Part shown: positions 7,827 to 14,164 of the stretch, one piece after another
Position numbering within the stretch: position 1 is the first letter of the stretch
How the letters are laid out: the number at the start of each line of letters is the position of its first letter
Source: Clostridiales bacterium
Lineage (GTDB): Bacteria > Bacillota_A > Clostridia > Saccharofermentanales > Saccharofermentanaceae
Assembly: GCA_017649745.1 (NCBI GenBank)
Contig: JAGCGE010000227.1
Span: 1 to 44,197, forward strand
Direction: 5' to 3'
DNA: 44,197 nucleotides
Position numbers and translations under genes: made by a program
The notes under the pieces: generated by a model
Told to the model about the DNA's origin: nothing
Database searches by the model: none
Seen by the model: only the letters and a program-made list of their open reading frames with translations

Positions 7827-8642
7827 TCACTCTCCTACGATACAACTACCGACTGCAGTTGCGAAGACTGCGTCTTCAGGAACGATAAAGTTAACATGAT
7901 AAAGAGCGCTGAATGCTTTGGACATATCTTCGCACTGGCTCATACTTGTAAGCTGTCCGGTCAAAACGATATCGTTAAGTCCTGCATTTCTTGCAGCGAG
8001 AACGGACATAGTACCTATCGACTGATAAACAAGATTCATGATTCCTCTGATCTTGTCTTCCTTCGAAAGATCATCACTGTTCTTACCAAAGTTAGAAGCA
8101 GTTGTATCCATAGGAAGACCCGGGATCTCAACTTTAGAGATGTCACCGATCGTAAGATCCACCTTGTTAATATCACCGTTAAGTGCCATTTCAGAAAGCT
8201 TCTGAGCATCGTCAACATGAATGACTGAATTGGAAAGTCCTACCAAAGTGCCTCCGCCGACACCGGAACCGATAATATGTCTTACTCTTTCATAATCTGC
8301 ATCAAGATAAGCCGTACCTGTTCCCATCGAAACAACAACAGCTTTTGAAAGACCTGAAAGATAAAGTCCGCCAAGTCCGGTTGCCATAAACTCAGTAACT
8401 ATTCTTGTCTTGATGCCGAGAAGCGAACCGGAAGAAAATGATGAGCCGACACCGGTAAGATTTACCTGGTCAACATCACTTACCTTCAAACCATTCTCAT
8501 CTATAAGTCTGCCTAATGCTCCGAATGCCGAAGTGACAGGATCATTAGCCTTTACGACACATTTTGCAACGATCTTATTATCTCTCATTCCGACGATCTT
8601 AGTAGTGCTACCACCAACATCTAATCCAACTACAATACCCAT
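7827..8642 (-). CDS. coaW: Type II pantothenate kinase
   Basis: This 271-residue ASKHA-fold kinase phosphorylates pantothenate, the first step of coenzyme A synthesis. The phosphate-1 loop is VVGLDVGGSTTKIVG (residues 4-18). The family marker TEFMATGLGG holds the likely catalytic Glu84. The sequence SMGTGTAYL, followed by GSGVGGGTLVGLS, matches the phosphate-2 and CoA-binding segments of staphylococcal-type CoaW. AGGAG precedes the ATG. CoA is also the source of the phosphopantetheine arm on the carrier protein at the other end of this gene chain, a loose functional link. The first promoter-like element upstream (8692-8700) sits inside the pilin terminator region. Confidence 0.85.
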   Translation of the reverse strand: MGIVVGLDVGGSTTKIVGMRDNKIVAKCVVKANDPVTSAFGALGRLIDENGLKVSDVDQVNLTGVGSSFSSGSLLGIKTRIVTEFMATGLGGLYLSGLSKAVVVSMGTGTAYLDADYERVRHIIGSGVGGGTLVGLSNSVIHVDDAQKLSEMALNGDINKVDLTIGDISKVEIPGLPMDTTASNFGKNSDDLSKEDKIRGIMNLVYQSIGTMSVLAARNAGLNDIVLTGQLTSMSQCEDMSKAFSALYHVNFIVPEDAVFATAVGSCIVGE

Positions 8643-8663
8643 CGTCTATTCTCCTAACAAAAA

Positions 8664-8689
8664 TAATGCCCCGCGCCTGCGGGGCATTA
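8664..8689 (-). terminator. Rho-independent terminator of the minor pilin operon
   Basis: A perfect 11-bp stem (TAATGCCCCGC / GCGGGGCATTA) closes a 4-base loop. Read on the minus strand it runs into TTATTTTTG. It lies 33 bases beyond the stop of the last pilin gene and just before coaW. Confidence 0.85.
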
Positions 8690-8691
8690 AC

Positions 8692-8700
8692 AGTATATCA
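8692..8700 (-). promoter_or_regulatory. Candidate extended -10 promoter for the coaW operon
   Basis: The minus strand reads TGATATACT, an extended -10 (TGn-TATACT) without a convincing -35. Transcription from it would begin near 8685, inside the pilin terminator stem. The new transcript would therefore lack the full hairpin and could proceed into coaW. If it is not real, coaW and the nine genes behind it depend on readthrough. Confidence 0.35.
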
Positions 8701-8721
8701 AAATTATTGATCTTTTGAAAC

Positions 8722-9246
8722 TTACCACTCTTCAAATTCGATGTGTTCAGCTTCAGCTTGTGGAGTGATCTTCTGAGCACGACCACAATATACAGAACCT
8801 TCATATACATATGTATAATGGTTAATTCCAGCTACAGCGGATGTGGATTGATCAGTAAGGATAACCTTGTACTTAACAACACCGTCATCACCGATGGATG
8901 CCTTAAAATCTACATCCCACTTATCTTTGTCACCAGGAATAACCTTGTACTGTTCGAGATTAAATAAAGCTACAGAGTTCTTGCTCAACTTGTTATCAAC
9001 GTTAACGTAGATTGACTTAGAACCTGAACCAACTTCTTTTGCATTAATGATTGTGTTCTCAAATGCTCTACCACAAAGCATAGCGTAATCAGCCATATCG
9101 TTCGTAGCAATTACATTTGAATGAGACTTCATTACTACAAGGATCAATGAGAAGAATACTGAAGCAGTAATAGCCATGATGGCAACTGCAAGCATAATCT
9201 CCAATAATGTAAGACCCTTTTTATTCTTCTTAGATATCTTAATCAT
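8722..9246 (-). CDS. Type IV prepilin, minor (174 residues)
   Basis: The leader MIKISKKNKKG is cut between Gly11 and Leu12 by the usual rule. The hydrophobic helix starts LTLLEIMLAVAIMAITA with the conserved +5 Glu16. The mature protein would have about 163 residues, with a β-rich globular part after residue 50 and two cysteines (in MLCGRAF and VYCGRAQ) that could form a disulphide. It is the third gene of a three-pilin operon that ends at the terminator 8664-8689. GGAGG precedes the ATG. The size and position suggest a minor or pseudopilin subunit that primes or tips the fibre; which one cannot be told from sequence. Confidence 0.85.
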   Translation of the reverse strand: MIKISKKNKKGLTLLEIMLAVAIMAITASVFFSLILVVMKSHSNVIATNDMADYAMLCGRAFENTIINAKEVGSGSKSIYVNVDNKLSKNSVALFNLEQYKVIPGDKDKWDVDFKASIGDDGVVKYKVILTDQSTSAVAGINHYTYVYEGSVYCGRAQKITPQAEAEHIEFEEW

Positions 9247-9280
9247 ATGGAATAACCTCCAAGACCACCATAACTAACCG

Positions 9281-9751
9281 TTAGATCTTCTTATTGCATC
9301 TTGTGCAGTACCATGCCAAGTCGCCCTGATTTCTTCTGAGCTTATCGCCCTTATGACATGTAGAGCATTTCATATCTGGCATAGCGTAGGAAACAGCATA
9401 ACGATTCTCAGTTGTGTTTCCGCTTTCTTCACCGTAAGCACCGGATACGATCGTACCGGAATCTGTACCCTTCCAAGTGTTTACTCTAACCTTTTTAGTA
9501 GATCCAGAAACACTTACGGAAAGATCCATAGGGGAACTTGTTCCCTCTGCGTCAATCTTATCTTTGTTAGCAGCGATTTTAGCGTTTGCTGTGGTAGTAT
9601 TCTTTCCACCATACTGTGCATAGATCGCTGTGTTACCGGAATAAGAAAGAGTTGACATAAATCCCTGCATAACCATGGTAGATGCAATCAATAAGATGGC
9701 TACAGCAAGCAAAACTTCAAGCAATGTAAAACCTTTTTTATTTAACTTCAT
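9281..9751 (-). CDS. Type IV prepilin with C-terminal zinc ribbon
   Basis: This 156-residue prepilin has the leader MKLNKKG cut before Phe8 (FTLLEVLLAVAILL, +5 Glu12). The middle is Thr/Ser/Gly-rich. The C-terminus is unusual: Cys129-x2-Cys132 and Cys149-x2-Cys152, separated by 16 residues, spell a rubredoxin/zinc-ribbon knuckle pair. The ATG at 9751 was chosen because GGAGG stands 5 bases before it; the ATG four codons upstream overlaps that GGAGG itself. It is the second gene of the minor pilin operon, 12 bases after the short pilin at 9763. The ribbon could bind metal outside the cell or form disulphides. I know of no named family for it. Confidence 0.85.
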   Translation of the reverse strand: MKLNKKGFTLLEVLLAVAILLIASTMVMQGFMSTLSYSGNTAIYAQYGGKNTTTANAKIAANKDKIDAEGTSSPMDLSVSVSGSTKKVRVNTWKGTDSGTIVSGAYGEESGNTTENRYAVSYAMPDMKCSTCHKGDKLRRNQGDLAWYCTRCNKKI

Positions 9752-9762
9752 AATAGCCTCCA

Positions 9763-9981
9763 TCAGAATCCGTAACCCTTCAGCTTTTGAGCTGTTGCAG
9801 AGTTGCTGGCCTTCATTGAACTAACAGCACTGTTTGTTTTGGAGGAAGCACTCTTACTTGTCTGCAAGTATTTATTAGCGGCAATACCTATTACTGCAGC
9901 TAAAATAACAATGATTGCAATGACCAATGTCATTTCAAGTAATGTATATGCCTTCTTTGAATGTTTATTCAACTTACGCAT
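9763..9981 (-). CDS. Very short type IV prepilin-like protein with Ala at the cleavage site
   Basis: The precursor has 72 residues. It shows the pilin N-terminal helix YTLLEMTLVIAIIVILAAVIG with the +5 Glu, but the residue before the expected cut is Ala11, not Gly (HSKKA|YTLLE). The mature form would be about 61 residues: a helix followed by a short Ser/Ala/Lys-rich tail with no room for a globular β-sheet. AGGAGG lies before the ATG and a TATAAT box stands about 35 bases upstream. It opens the three-gene minor pilin operon. Prepilin peptidases tolerate Ala at -1 in some cases, so processing is likely but unproven. Confidence 0.82.
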   Translation of the reverse strand: MRKLNKHSKKAYTLLEMTLVIAIIVILAAVIGIAANKYLQTSKSASSKTNSAVSSMKASNSATAQKLKGYGF

Positions 9982-10013
9982 AATATCCTCCTGATAATGT
10001 TTTTCACCAATGG

Positions 10014-10019
10014 ATTATA
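10014..10019 (-). promoter_or_regulatory. -10 box of the minor pilin operon
   Basis: The minus strand carries a perfect TATAAT 33 bases upstream of the ATG at 9981. No good -35 stands at 16-18 bases, so an activator may be needed. Two inverted repeats (10068-10082 and 10110-10124) lie upstream in the right place for a regulator. Confidence 0.55.
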
Positions 10020-10067
10020 GCAGAATCTTTTCACATTTTCTACAAATTCGTTACAAAGGATCGAGAT

Positions 10068-10124
10068 TTAACACTTTGTTAAAAATCTCCGAGTTTTAGC
10101 ACTCTTTCCTTAACATTTTGTTAA
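10068..10124. promoter_or_regulatory. Tandem TTAACA-N3-TGTTAA inverted repeats, candidate operators
   Basis: Two copies of the same palindrome are present: TTAACA-CTT-TGTTAA at 10068-10082 and TTAACA-TTT-TGTTAA at 10110-10124. Their centres are 42 bases apart, four helical turns, so two bound dimers would lie on the same DNA face. They lie about 50-110 bases upstream of the minor pilin -10 box and downstream of the major pilin stop. The first also sits within a longer imperfect hairpin (GAGATTT and AAATCTC arms). Confidence 0.4.
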
Positions 10125-10151
10125 AAAATAGGGGGAGATTGCTCCCCCCCC
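10122..10151 (-). terminator. Rho-independent terminator of the major pilin gene
   Basis: On the minus strand GGGGGAG and CTCCCCC arms (10142-10148 and 10131-10137) enclose a 4-base loop. They are followed by TATTTTTTA. It lies about 25 bases after the short pilin stop at 10175, separating that gene from the minor pilin operon. Confidence 0.85.
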
Positions 10152-10174
10152 AAAAAAGTCAATCAATAATCAAA

Positions 10175-10375
10175 TTAGATTACTGCAGCGATCTCGTCTG
10201 CGATGGACTCTGTTGAAACGTTGTGCTCAGAAACGTCAGCAGCAGCTGTCTTAGCATACTTAACGTACTTAGCAACACCTGCGAGCATAACAGCTGCGAG
10301 GATAACGATGATAGCAATAACGAGAACCATCTCTACGAGTGTGAAACCCTTCTTGGACTTTGAAATCTTTTTCAT
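10175..10375 (-). CDS. Probable major type IV pilin, unusually short (66 residues)
   Basis: The leader MKKISKSKKG is cut before Phe11. The helix FTLVEMVLVIAIIVILAAVML carries the +5 Glu15. The mature subunit would have only about 56 residues, with a short tail containing two tyrosines (AKYVKYAK) and acidic residues; a globular domain is missing. The gene has its own strong promoter (10420-10447), an AGGAGG site 8 bases before the ATG, and its own terminator (10122-10151). This is the arrangement expected for a highly expressed major subunit. Its size resembles the truncated PilA of Geobacter, but it has few aromatic residues, so conductivity should not be assumed. Confidence 0.88.
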   Translation of the reverse strand: MKKISKSKKGFTLVEMVLVIAIIVILAAVMLAGVAKYVKYAKTAAADVSEHNVSTESIADEIAAVI

Positions 10376-10419
10376 AAGAAATTCCTCCTAAAAAATTGTT
10401 TTATTGAGTTTGTAATTAG

Positions 10420-10447
10420 ATTATAGCACCTGATTTTGAAATTGCAA
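10420..10447 (-). promoter_or_regulatory. Promoter of the major pilin gene
   Basis: The minus strand reads TTGCAA, 16 bases, then TATAAT, 45 bases upstream of the ATG at 10375. The -10 is perfect and the -35 matches 4 of 6 positions. Together with the AGGAGG site this predicts strong expression of this single gene. Confidence 0.7.
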
Positions 10448-10687
10448 TAGGAATTTTGAACTTTTTTCACATTTTTTTCGCAATTTGTGTTTTTTTCTTC
10501 AATATTCGTCTCCTCAATTCCCGGAAGTGCCCTTGTACCAGCGTTTTTGCGATTTCGCATTTTTGTTAAAATTTTTCGTTGTTTTTTGTAAAAAAGGCTT
10601 TTTTAAGCTCTTTTTCTGATTTTACCACCATAATTATGTATTTAGAATACACATATTATCTTAATTGTGATGCAAATATGTACTTAT

Positions 10688-10876
10688 TCATATTTCATTC
10701 TTAAGTACTGTATATTTGATCCTATATCCAGGATGTTCTTCTTTATATATAAAAGTATAGTTCTTATTAAATAAGAATATACAGATCTCATCCTGATCCG
10801 TTTCCTCTGTATTATGATTATTTACTTCACAATCACATTTAATCTTTTTCTTTATATTTCTATATATATGGATCAA
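10688..10876 (-). CDS. Doubtful small frame, possible gene remnant
   Basis: A 62-residue frame begins with TTG directly after an in-frame TAA and ends with TGA. No ribosome binding site is visible. The codons are rich in purine first positions, and the C-terminal part (FIYKEEHPGYRIKYTVLKNEI without the last residue) looks protein-like, so it may be a decayed gene end rather than noise. The region is more AT-rich than its neighbours. I recognise no family. Confidence 0.15.
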   Translation of the reverse strand: MIHIYRNIKKKIKCDCEVNNHNTEETDQDEICIFLFNKNYTFIYKEEHPGYRIKYTVLKNEI

Positions 10877-10975
10877 TTAATTTATCTGAGCTACGTCTAT
10901 AAACTTTTACTATCTTTACAATAGCTCTCACACCCTACAAGGTATTGGTAACTGATTTGCTTCTACAAAATAAAA

Positions 10976-11005
10976 CAGACCAGATTCAAATTTGAATCCG
11001 GTCTG
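10976..11005 (-). terminator. Rho-independent terminator of the pilBTCMNO operon
   Basis: A long stem (CAGACC, a mismatch, then the palindrome GATTCAAATTTGAATC, a mismatch, GGTCTG) is followed on the minus strand by TTTTATTTTG. It lies about 33 bases after the last operon stop at 11038. Confidence 0.85.
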
Positions 11006-11037
11006 AATTAATCTAAATCAATAGATTTCTTTTTCTA

Positions 11038-12099
11038 TTAACCGTCAACATCGTTGTCAGTATCATCAGAAGAAGAACCACCTGGCTGACCAAACTGATG
11101 CTCGTCTTCATTCATGTTAGAAAGATCGATGAAGAGATCAGGAACAACCTTATTAGTAGGATCCTCATAGATATAAGCAAAGAGGTTAGCGTTCTCAGAA
11201 AGGATAGCACTAGAGAAGTATGAACAGTAAGGTCTGTTTGTAAACTCCTTGATTGTCTCAGCTGGGATCTGATACATGAAGAATGAGTTCTTATCATTGA
11301 AGTTACAGAGAGGTACACCTACCATACCGCCGCTGCAATCAACACCTGTTCTACCAGTCCAGTCAATAGAGATCTGTGACTTGTCGTTTACAGGAAGGAT
11401 TCTGCTAGAACCAAGCTCTGTTGCATAGAAGTCAACCTCAGCTCTTAAGAAACAGAAGCCCATTGTAGAATCTTCTACAGTTGCTCTGTGAATCTTAACG
11501 CATGTAGGATAAGCCTCTGAGAGCTCCTTCAATGAAGAGATAAACTCATTGTAACCAACTACTGGTGTGTCACCCATTGTAACAAGTGCTGCTTCGATAA
11601 GTTCCATATCATAATGACCATCAACAGCCCACTTAGGATCATTGTTGTACTCAGGGAGTGTGTAACCGTCTGTTGTTGCATACTCAACCTTAACTCTCTT
11701 AATGATCAAGTGCTCGTTAGCAATTGTTCCGTCTGGGTAATAGATATCGTCACCAACGATGTCTTCTACTTCGAACTTGGACAAGTACTTAGAACCATTC
11801 TTCTCAAATACCTGCATCAAATAGTTTTCAACGATCTCACCATCAACATGAGCGAACAATGAAGCTTCCTGCTTCTTGATCTTGTTCTCAGTCTCCTGGA
11901 TGTTTTTCTTAGTCTCAGTATTGGAAGCTCTGAGTTCCTCATAATACTGATATGTAGCTTTTCTTTCGTTAAGCTTAGCTGTTTCTTTTGCGATACTGTT
12001 CTCCAAAGGTCTGATAACCGCTACATAAACGATACCAATGAGTAAGCAAAGGATAACAACATAGATTAATACCTTTTCTCTTGTAGATAAATTATTCAT
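11038..12099 (-). CDS. PilO-like type IV pilus assembly protein
   Basis: This 353-residue protein has a single N-terminal membrane helix (about 9-27, VLIYVVILCLLIGIVYVAVI). A coiled coil (about 32-80, rich in Glu/Lys) follows, then a long extracytoplasmic domain and an acidic Gly/Ser/Asp tail. That is the PilO plan (short cytoplasmic end, one helix, coiled coil, ferredoxin-like domain), although the protein is longer than the usual 200 or so residues. The ATG shares one base with the upstream stop (TAATG). As last gene of the operon after PilM- and PilN-like genes, it should complete the PilM/N/O inner-membrane scaffold. The assignment rests on architecture and order, not on strong motif identity. 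Confidence 0.72.
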   Translation of the reverse strand: MNNLSTREKVLIYVVILCLLIGIVYVAVIRPLENSIAKETAKLNERKATYQYYEELRASNTETKKNIQETENKIKKQEASLFAHVDGEIVENYLMQVFEKNGSKYLSKFEVEDIVGDDIYYPDGTIANEHLIIKRVKVEYATTDGYTLPEYNNDPKWAVDGHYDMELIEAALVTMGDTPVVGYNEFISSLKELSEAYPTCVKIHRATVEDSTMGFCFLRAEVDFYATELGSSRILPVNDKSQISIDWTGRTGVDCSGGMVGVPLCNFNDKNSFFMYQIPAETIKEFTNRPYCSYFSSAILSENANLFAYIYEDPTNKVVPDLFIDLSNMNEDEHQFGQPGGSSSDDTDNDVDG

Positions 12100-13013
12100 T
12101 ATGACTCTGCCTCCCCTTCTGTTGTAGATCCAGATGACTGAACAACATACTGCAATTCAACAGTTGTATCTGCAGTTACAGTGATCTGAGCTGAACCAGC
12201 TGCCTTAATACTGTTCAAAGAATCCTCTGATACGGATACACCGTTGATGAGGACATTATCAAGGTTGTATGTCTCGCCAGCTACTGTAATGGAGCCGATA
12301 TCCTTAATGTTGTACTGTGCACCGGAGTCAACCAACTCTGTGTCAGCAGCTCTGATGATCTTGTCACCGCTAAGGCTTGTTACGCTTACAGCGTACTGAA
12401 CATCAAGAGAAGCATCGATTTCGAATGTGTAGTAAGCAGGTGTATAGCAGTATACCCAATCCTCTGGCTTACCAACTGTAGAAACGTCAAATCTCTCAAC
12501 ATTAATACTTACATTAGTAAAGTACTTGTTTTCCTGGAGCATGTTAGCGATTTCTGTACAAGCATAGTAGTTATGTGCCTGACCAGTGATCTTAACTGTT
12601 CCCTTATCGATATCCCAACCGTAAAGAACAACGTATGAAGGAATGTGTGCATTGATCTGATCAACGATCTCCATCTTAACGCCTGTCTCTTTTTCAGCTG
12701 TTCCAACGATCTGGCTCATAACATAGGCATACTTGTTAACCTGCTCTGACTTCTGAGCGAGTTCGATAGCCTCGTCCTGCATTGTTCTGTATTCTTCTGT
12801 CTGGAAGAGATTGTCATAGTACTTAACCTGTCCCTTAACAACTCCCCATCTGACGAATTCAACGATTACGAGTATTACTAATAAACTTACTACGATGATA
12901 CCGGCAAAGATCATGTAGCCCAATACTCTTGCCATTGCTTGCGAAGAAGCCGTAAACTCCGAGAAGAAGTTCATGTCCTTCTTAGCAAATTCTCTTTTTC
13001 CTAAACTTGCCAT
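12099..13013 (-). CDS. PilN-like type IV pilus assembly protein
   Basis: This 304-residue protein has a cytoplasmic N-terminus of about 30 residues, one transmembrane helix (about 32-53, GYMIFAGIIVVSLLVILVIVEF without its end), a coiled-coil stretch (60-95) and a β-rich outer domain ending in a Ser/Thr/Glu tail. Order after PilM and before the PilO-like gene fits PilN, whose N-terminus binds PilM. The segment IPSYVVLYGWDIDKGTVKITGQA resembles the PilN 'P-x-x-V-x-L-x-x-L ... L-x-G-x-A' region. AGGAGG precedes the ATG. The protein is longer than Gram-negative PilN. Confidence 0.75.
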   Translation of the reverse strand: MASLGKREFAKKDMNFFSEFTASSQAMARVLGYMIFAGIIVVSLLVILVIVEFVRWGVVKGQVKYYDNLFQTEEYRTMQDEAIELAQKSEQVNKYAYVMSQIVGTAEKETGVKMEIVDQINAHIPSYVVLYGWDIDKGTVKITGQAHNYYACTEIANMLQENKYFTNVSINVERFDVSTVGKPEDWVYCYTPAYYTFEIDASLDVQYAVSVTSLSGDKIIRAADTELVDSGAQYNIKDIGSITVAGETYNLDNVLINGVSVSEDSLNSIKAAGSAQITVTADTTVELQYVVQSSGSTTEGEAES

Positions 13014-13028
13014 CTTTAACCCTCCTCT

Positions 13029-14138
13029 TTACTCACGGATCAACGCACCGCAGCAGTTGATGAACTCAGAGATAATGAAGTTCTTAGGACCTGCTACTGT
13101 ACTGAGTGTATTTAATACTTCTACCTGTGTACCAAGCTGACGAGAAAGCTCTTTGTCGATCTTCTTGTATCCAGAACCTGAACCATAAAGGAAACATGTG
13201 CTGATACTGTCAACATGGAACTTTGAGATAGAGAACTGAGCCGTACGTGATACAGCATCTGTCAAGCTCTTGAAGTATGCGTTTACAGCGCTCTGGAGAG
13301 CTGGCTCATCAGCGAGTGACTCGTGCCATACATCGATATCCTCTACAGGAACTGACATATCAGCATCACTCTTTGTGATGTTCAAACGACGAGCGAGTGA
13401 AGACTGCTTCTCTCCACCACCCTGCATCTTCTTAACAGATTCTGCAACCTGACGGATATTACCGTGACCAAACTGGAGTCTTCTTGAAAGAACCGGGAAG
13501 CCCTTGTCAAGAACTGTGATTGTTGTTGTCTTACCTGCAAGCTCGATCAATAACAATGTTGAGTTAGAAACGTTAACATTACCGTTGATCATACCTGCAC
13601 TAAAGAGCTTACGGATTGCGTTTGGATTAACATCCAATGCGTAAGGAGTAAGATCTGTGTTCTTAAGAAGTTCCTTATAATCATTAGCTACGTCAACAGG
13701 GATAGCAGTAGCTCTAACCTTAAGCTTCTCTGCCTTTGTTTCCTCATCGAGTGTCTTACCGTAAACGATATACTCAACGATCATATCTCTGTTAGAGCTC
13801 TGACCTAAGATCTCGTACTTAACCATATCCTTAAGCTGCTCAGGCTTTACTGAAGGGAGCTCGAGGTCACGTGTGTGCATGAAACCTCCCTCAACTGTAA
13901 GGATAGTACTCTTAATATTAATATCGAGCTTTGCCAAAGCATGCTTCAAAGCCATAACAACACCGAATGTATCGGAAATAGCTCCGTCATTAATTGTCTC
14001 AGAATCAAGAGGAATGATACCGGCTTTCTCAATATTAACAACATTAGTTTTAGGGTTATAACTTCCTACTACAACTTTAAGGTTTGAACTGGAAGCATCT
14101 ATAACCAACTGTTGTGCACCTGCGCCAAATAAATTCAT
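13029..14138 (-). CDS. pilM: Type IV pilus assembly protein PilM (actin-like ATPase)
   Basis: The protein has 369 residues of the PilM/FtsA-like actin fold and acts on the cytoplasmic face. The first strand pair is LVIDASSSNLKVVVGSY, standing for phosphate 1. The middle carries ELPSVKPEQLKDMVKYEILGQ, a PilM hallmark (usually LP..E..I..E). TLLLIELAGKTTTITVLDKG is the second phosphate segment, and LYGSGSGYKKIDKELSRQL matches the adenosine loop. AGGAG lies before the ATG. It would recruit PilN and link the motor ATPases to the membrane scaffold. Confidence 0.88.
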   Translation of the reverse strand: MNLFGAGAQQLVIDASSSNLKVVVGSYNPKTNVVNIEKAGIIPLDSETINDGAISDTFGVVMALKHALAKLDINIKSTILTVEGGFMHTRDLELPSVKPEQLKDMVKYEILGQSSNRDMIVEYIVYGKTLDEETKAEKLKVRATAIPVDVANDYKELLKNTDLTPYALDVNPNAIRKLFSAGMINGNVNVSNSTLLLIELAGKTTTITVLDKGFPVLSRRLQFGHGNIRQVAESVKKMQGGGEKQSSLARRLNITKSDADMSVPVEDIDVWHESLADEPALQSAVNAYFKSLTDAVSRTAQFSISKFHVDSISTCFLYGSGSGYKKIDKELSRQLGTQVEVLNTLSTVAGPKNFIISEFINCCGALIRE

Positions 14139-14164
14139 TGTTTTTCTCCTTTCGGGTTCTATTA

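Larger units (their letters stand above)
10376..11037. other. 662-base AT-rich intergenic region between major pilin and pilus operon
   Basis: The right end holds the pilus operon terminator (10976-11005) and the left end the major pilin promoter (10420-10447). The middle is very AT-rich with T and A runs. It holds a short hairpin TGCG-ATTT-CGCA followed by T5 (about 10550-10566) and one doubtful small frame (10688-10876). I see no clear gene, riboswitch or tRNA. A small RNA could be hidden here, but I cannot demonstrate one. Confidence 0.6.

Noticed and set aside
10030..10477. Shared TTCACATTTT word near both short pilin promoters (10030 and 10467) as a common operator
   Set aside because: Its distance to the -10 box differs greatly between the two (about 11 and 42 bases), and such words are expected by chance in this AT-rich DNA.
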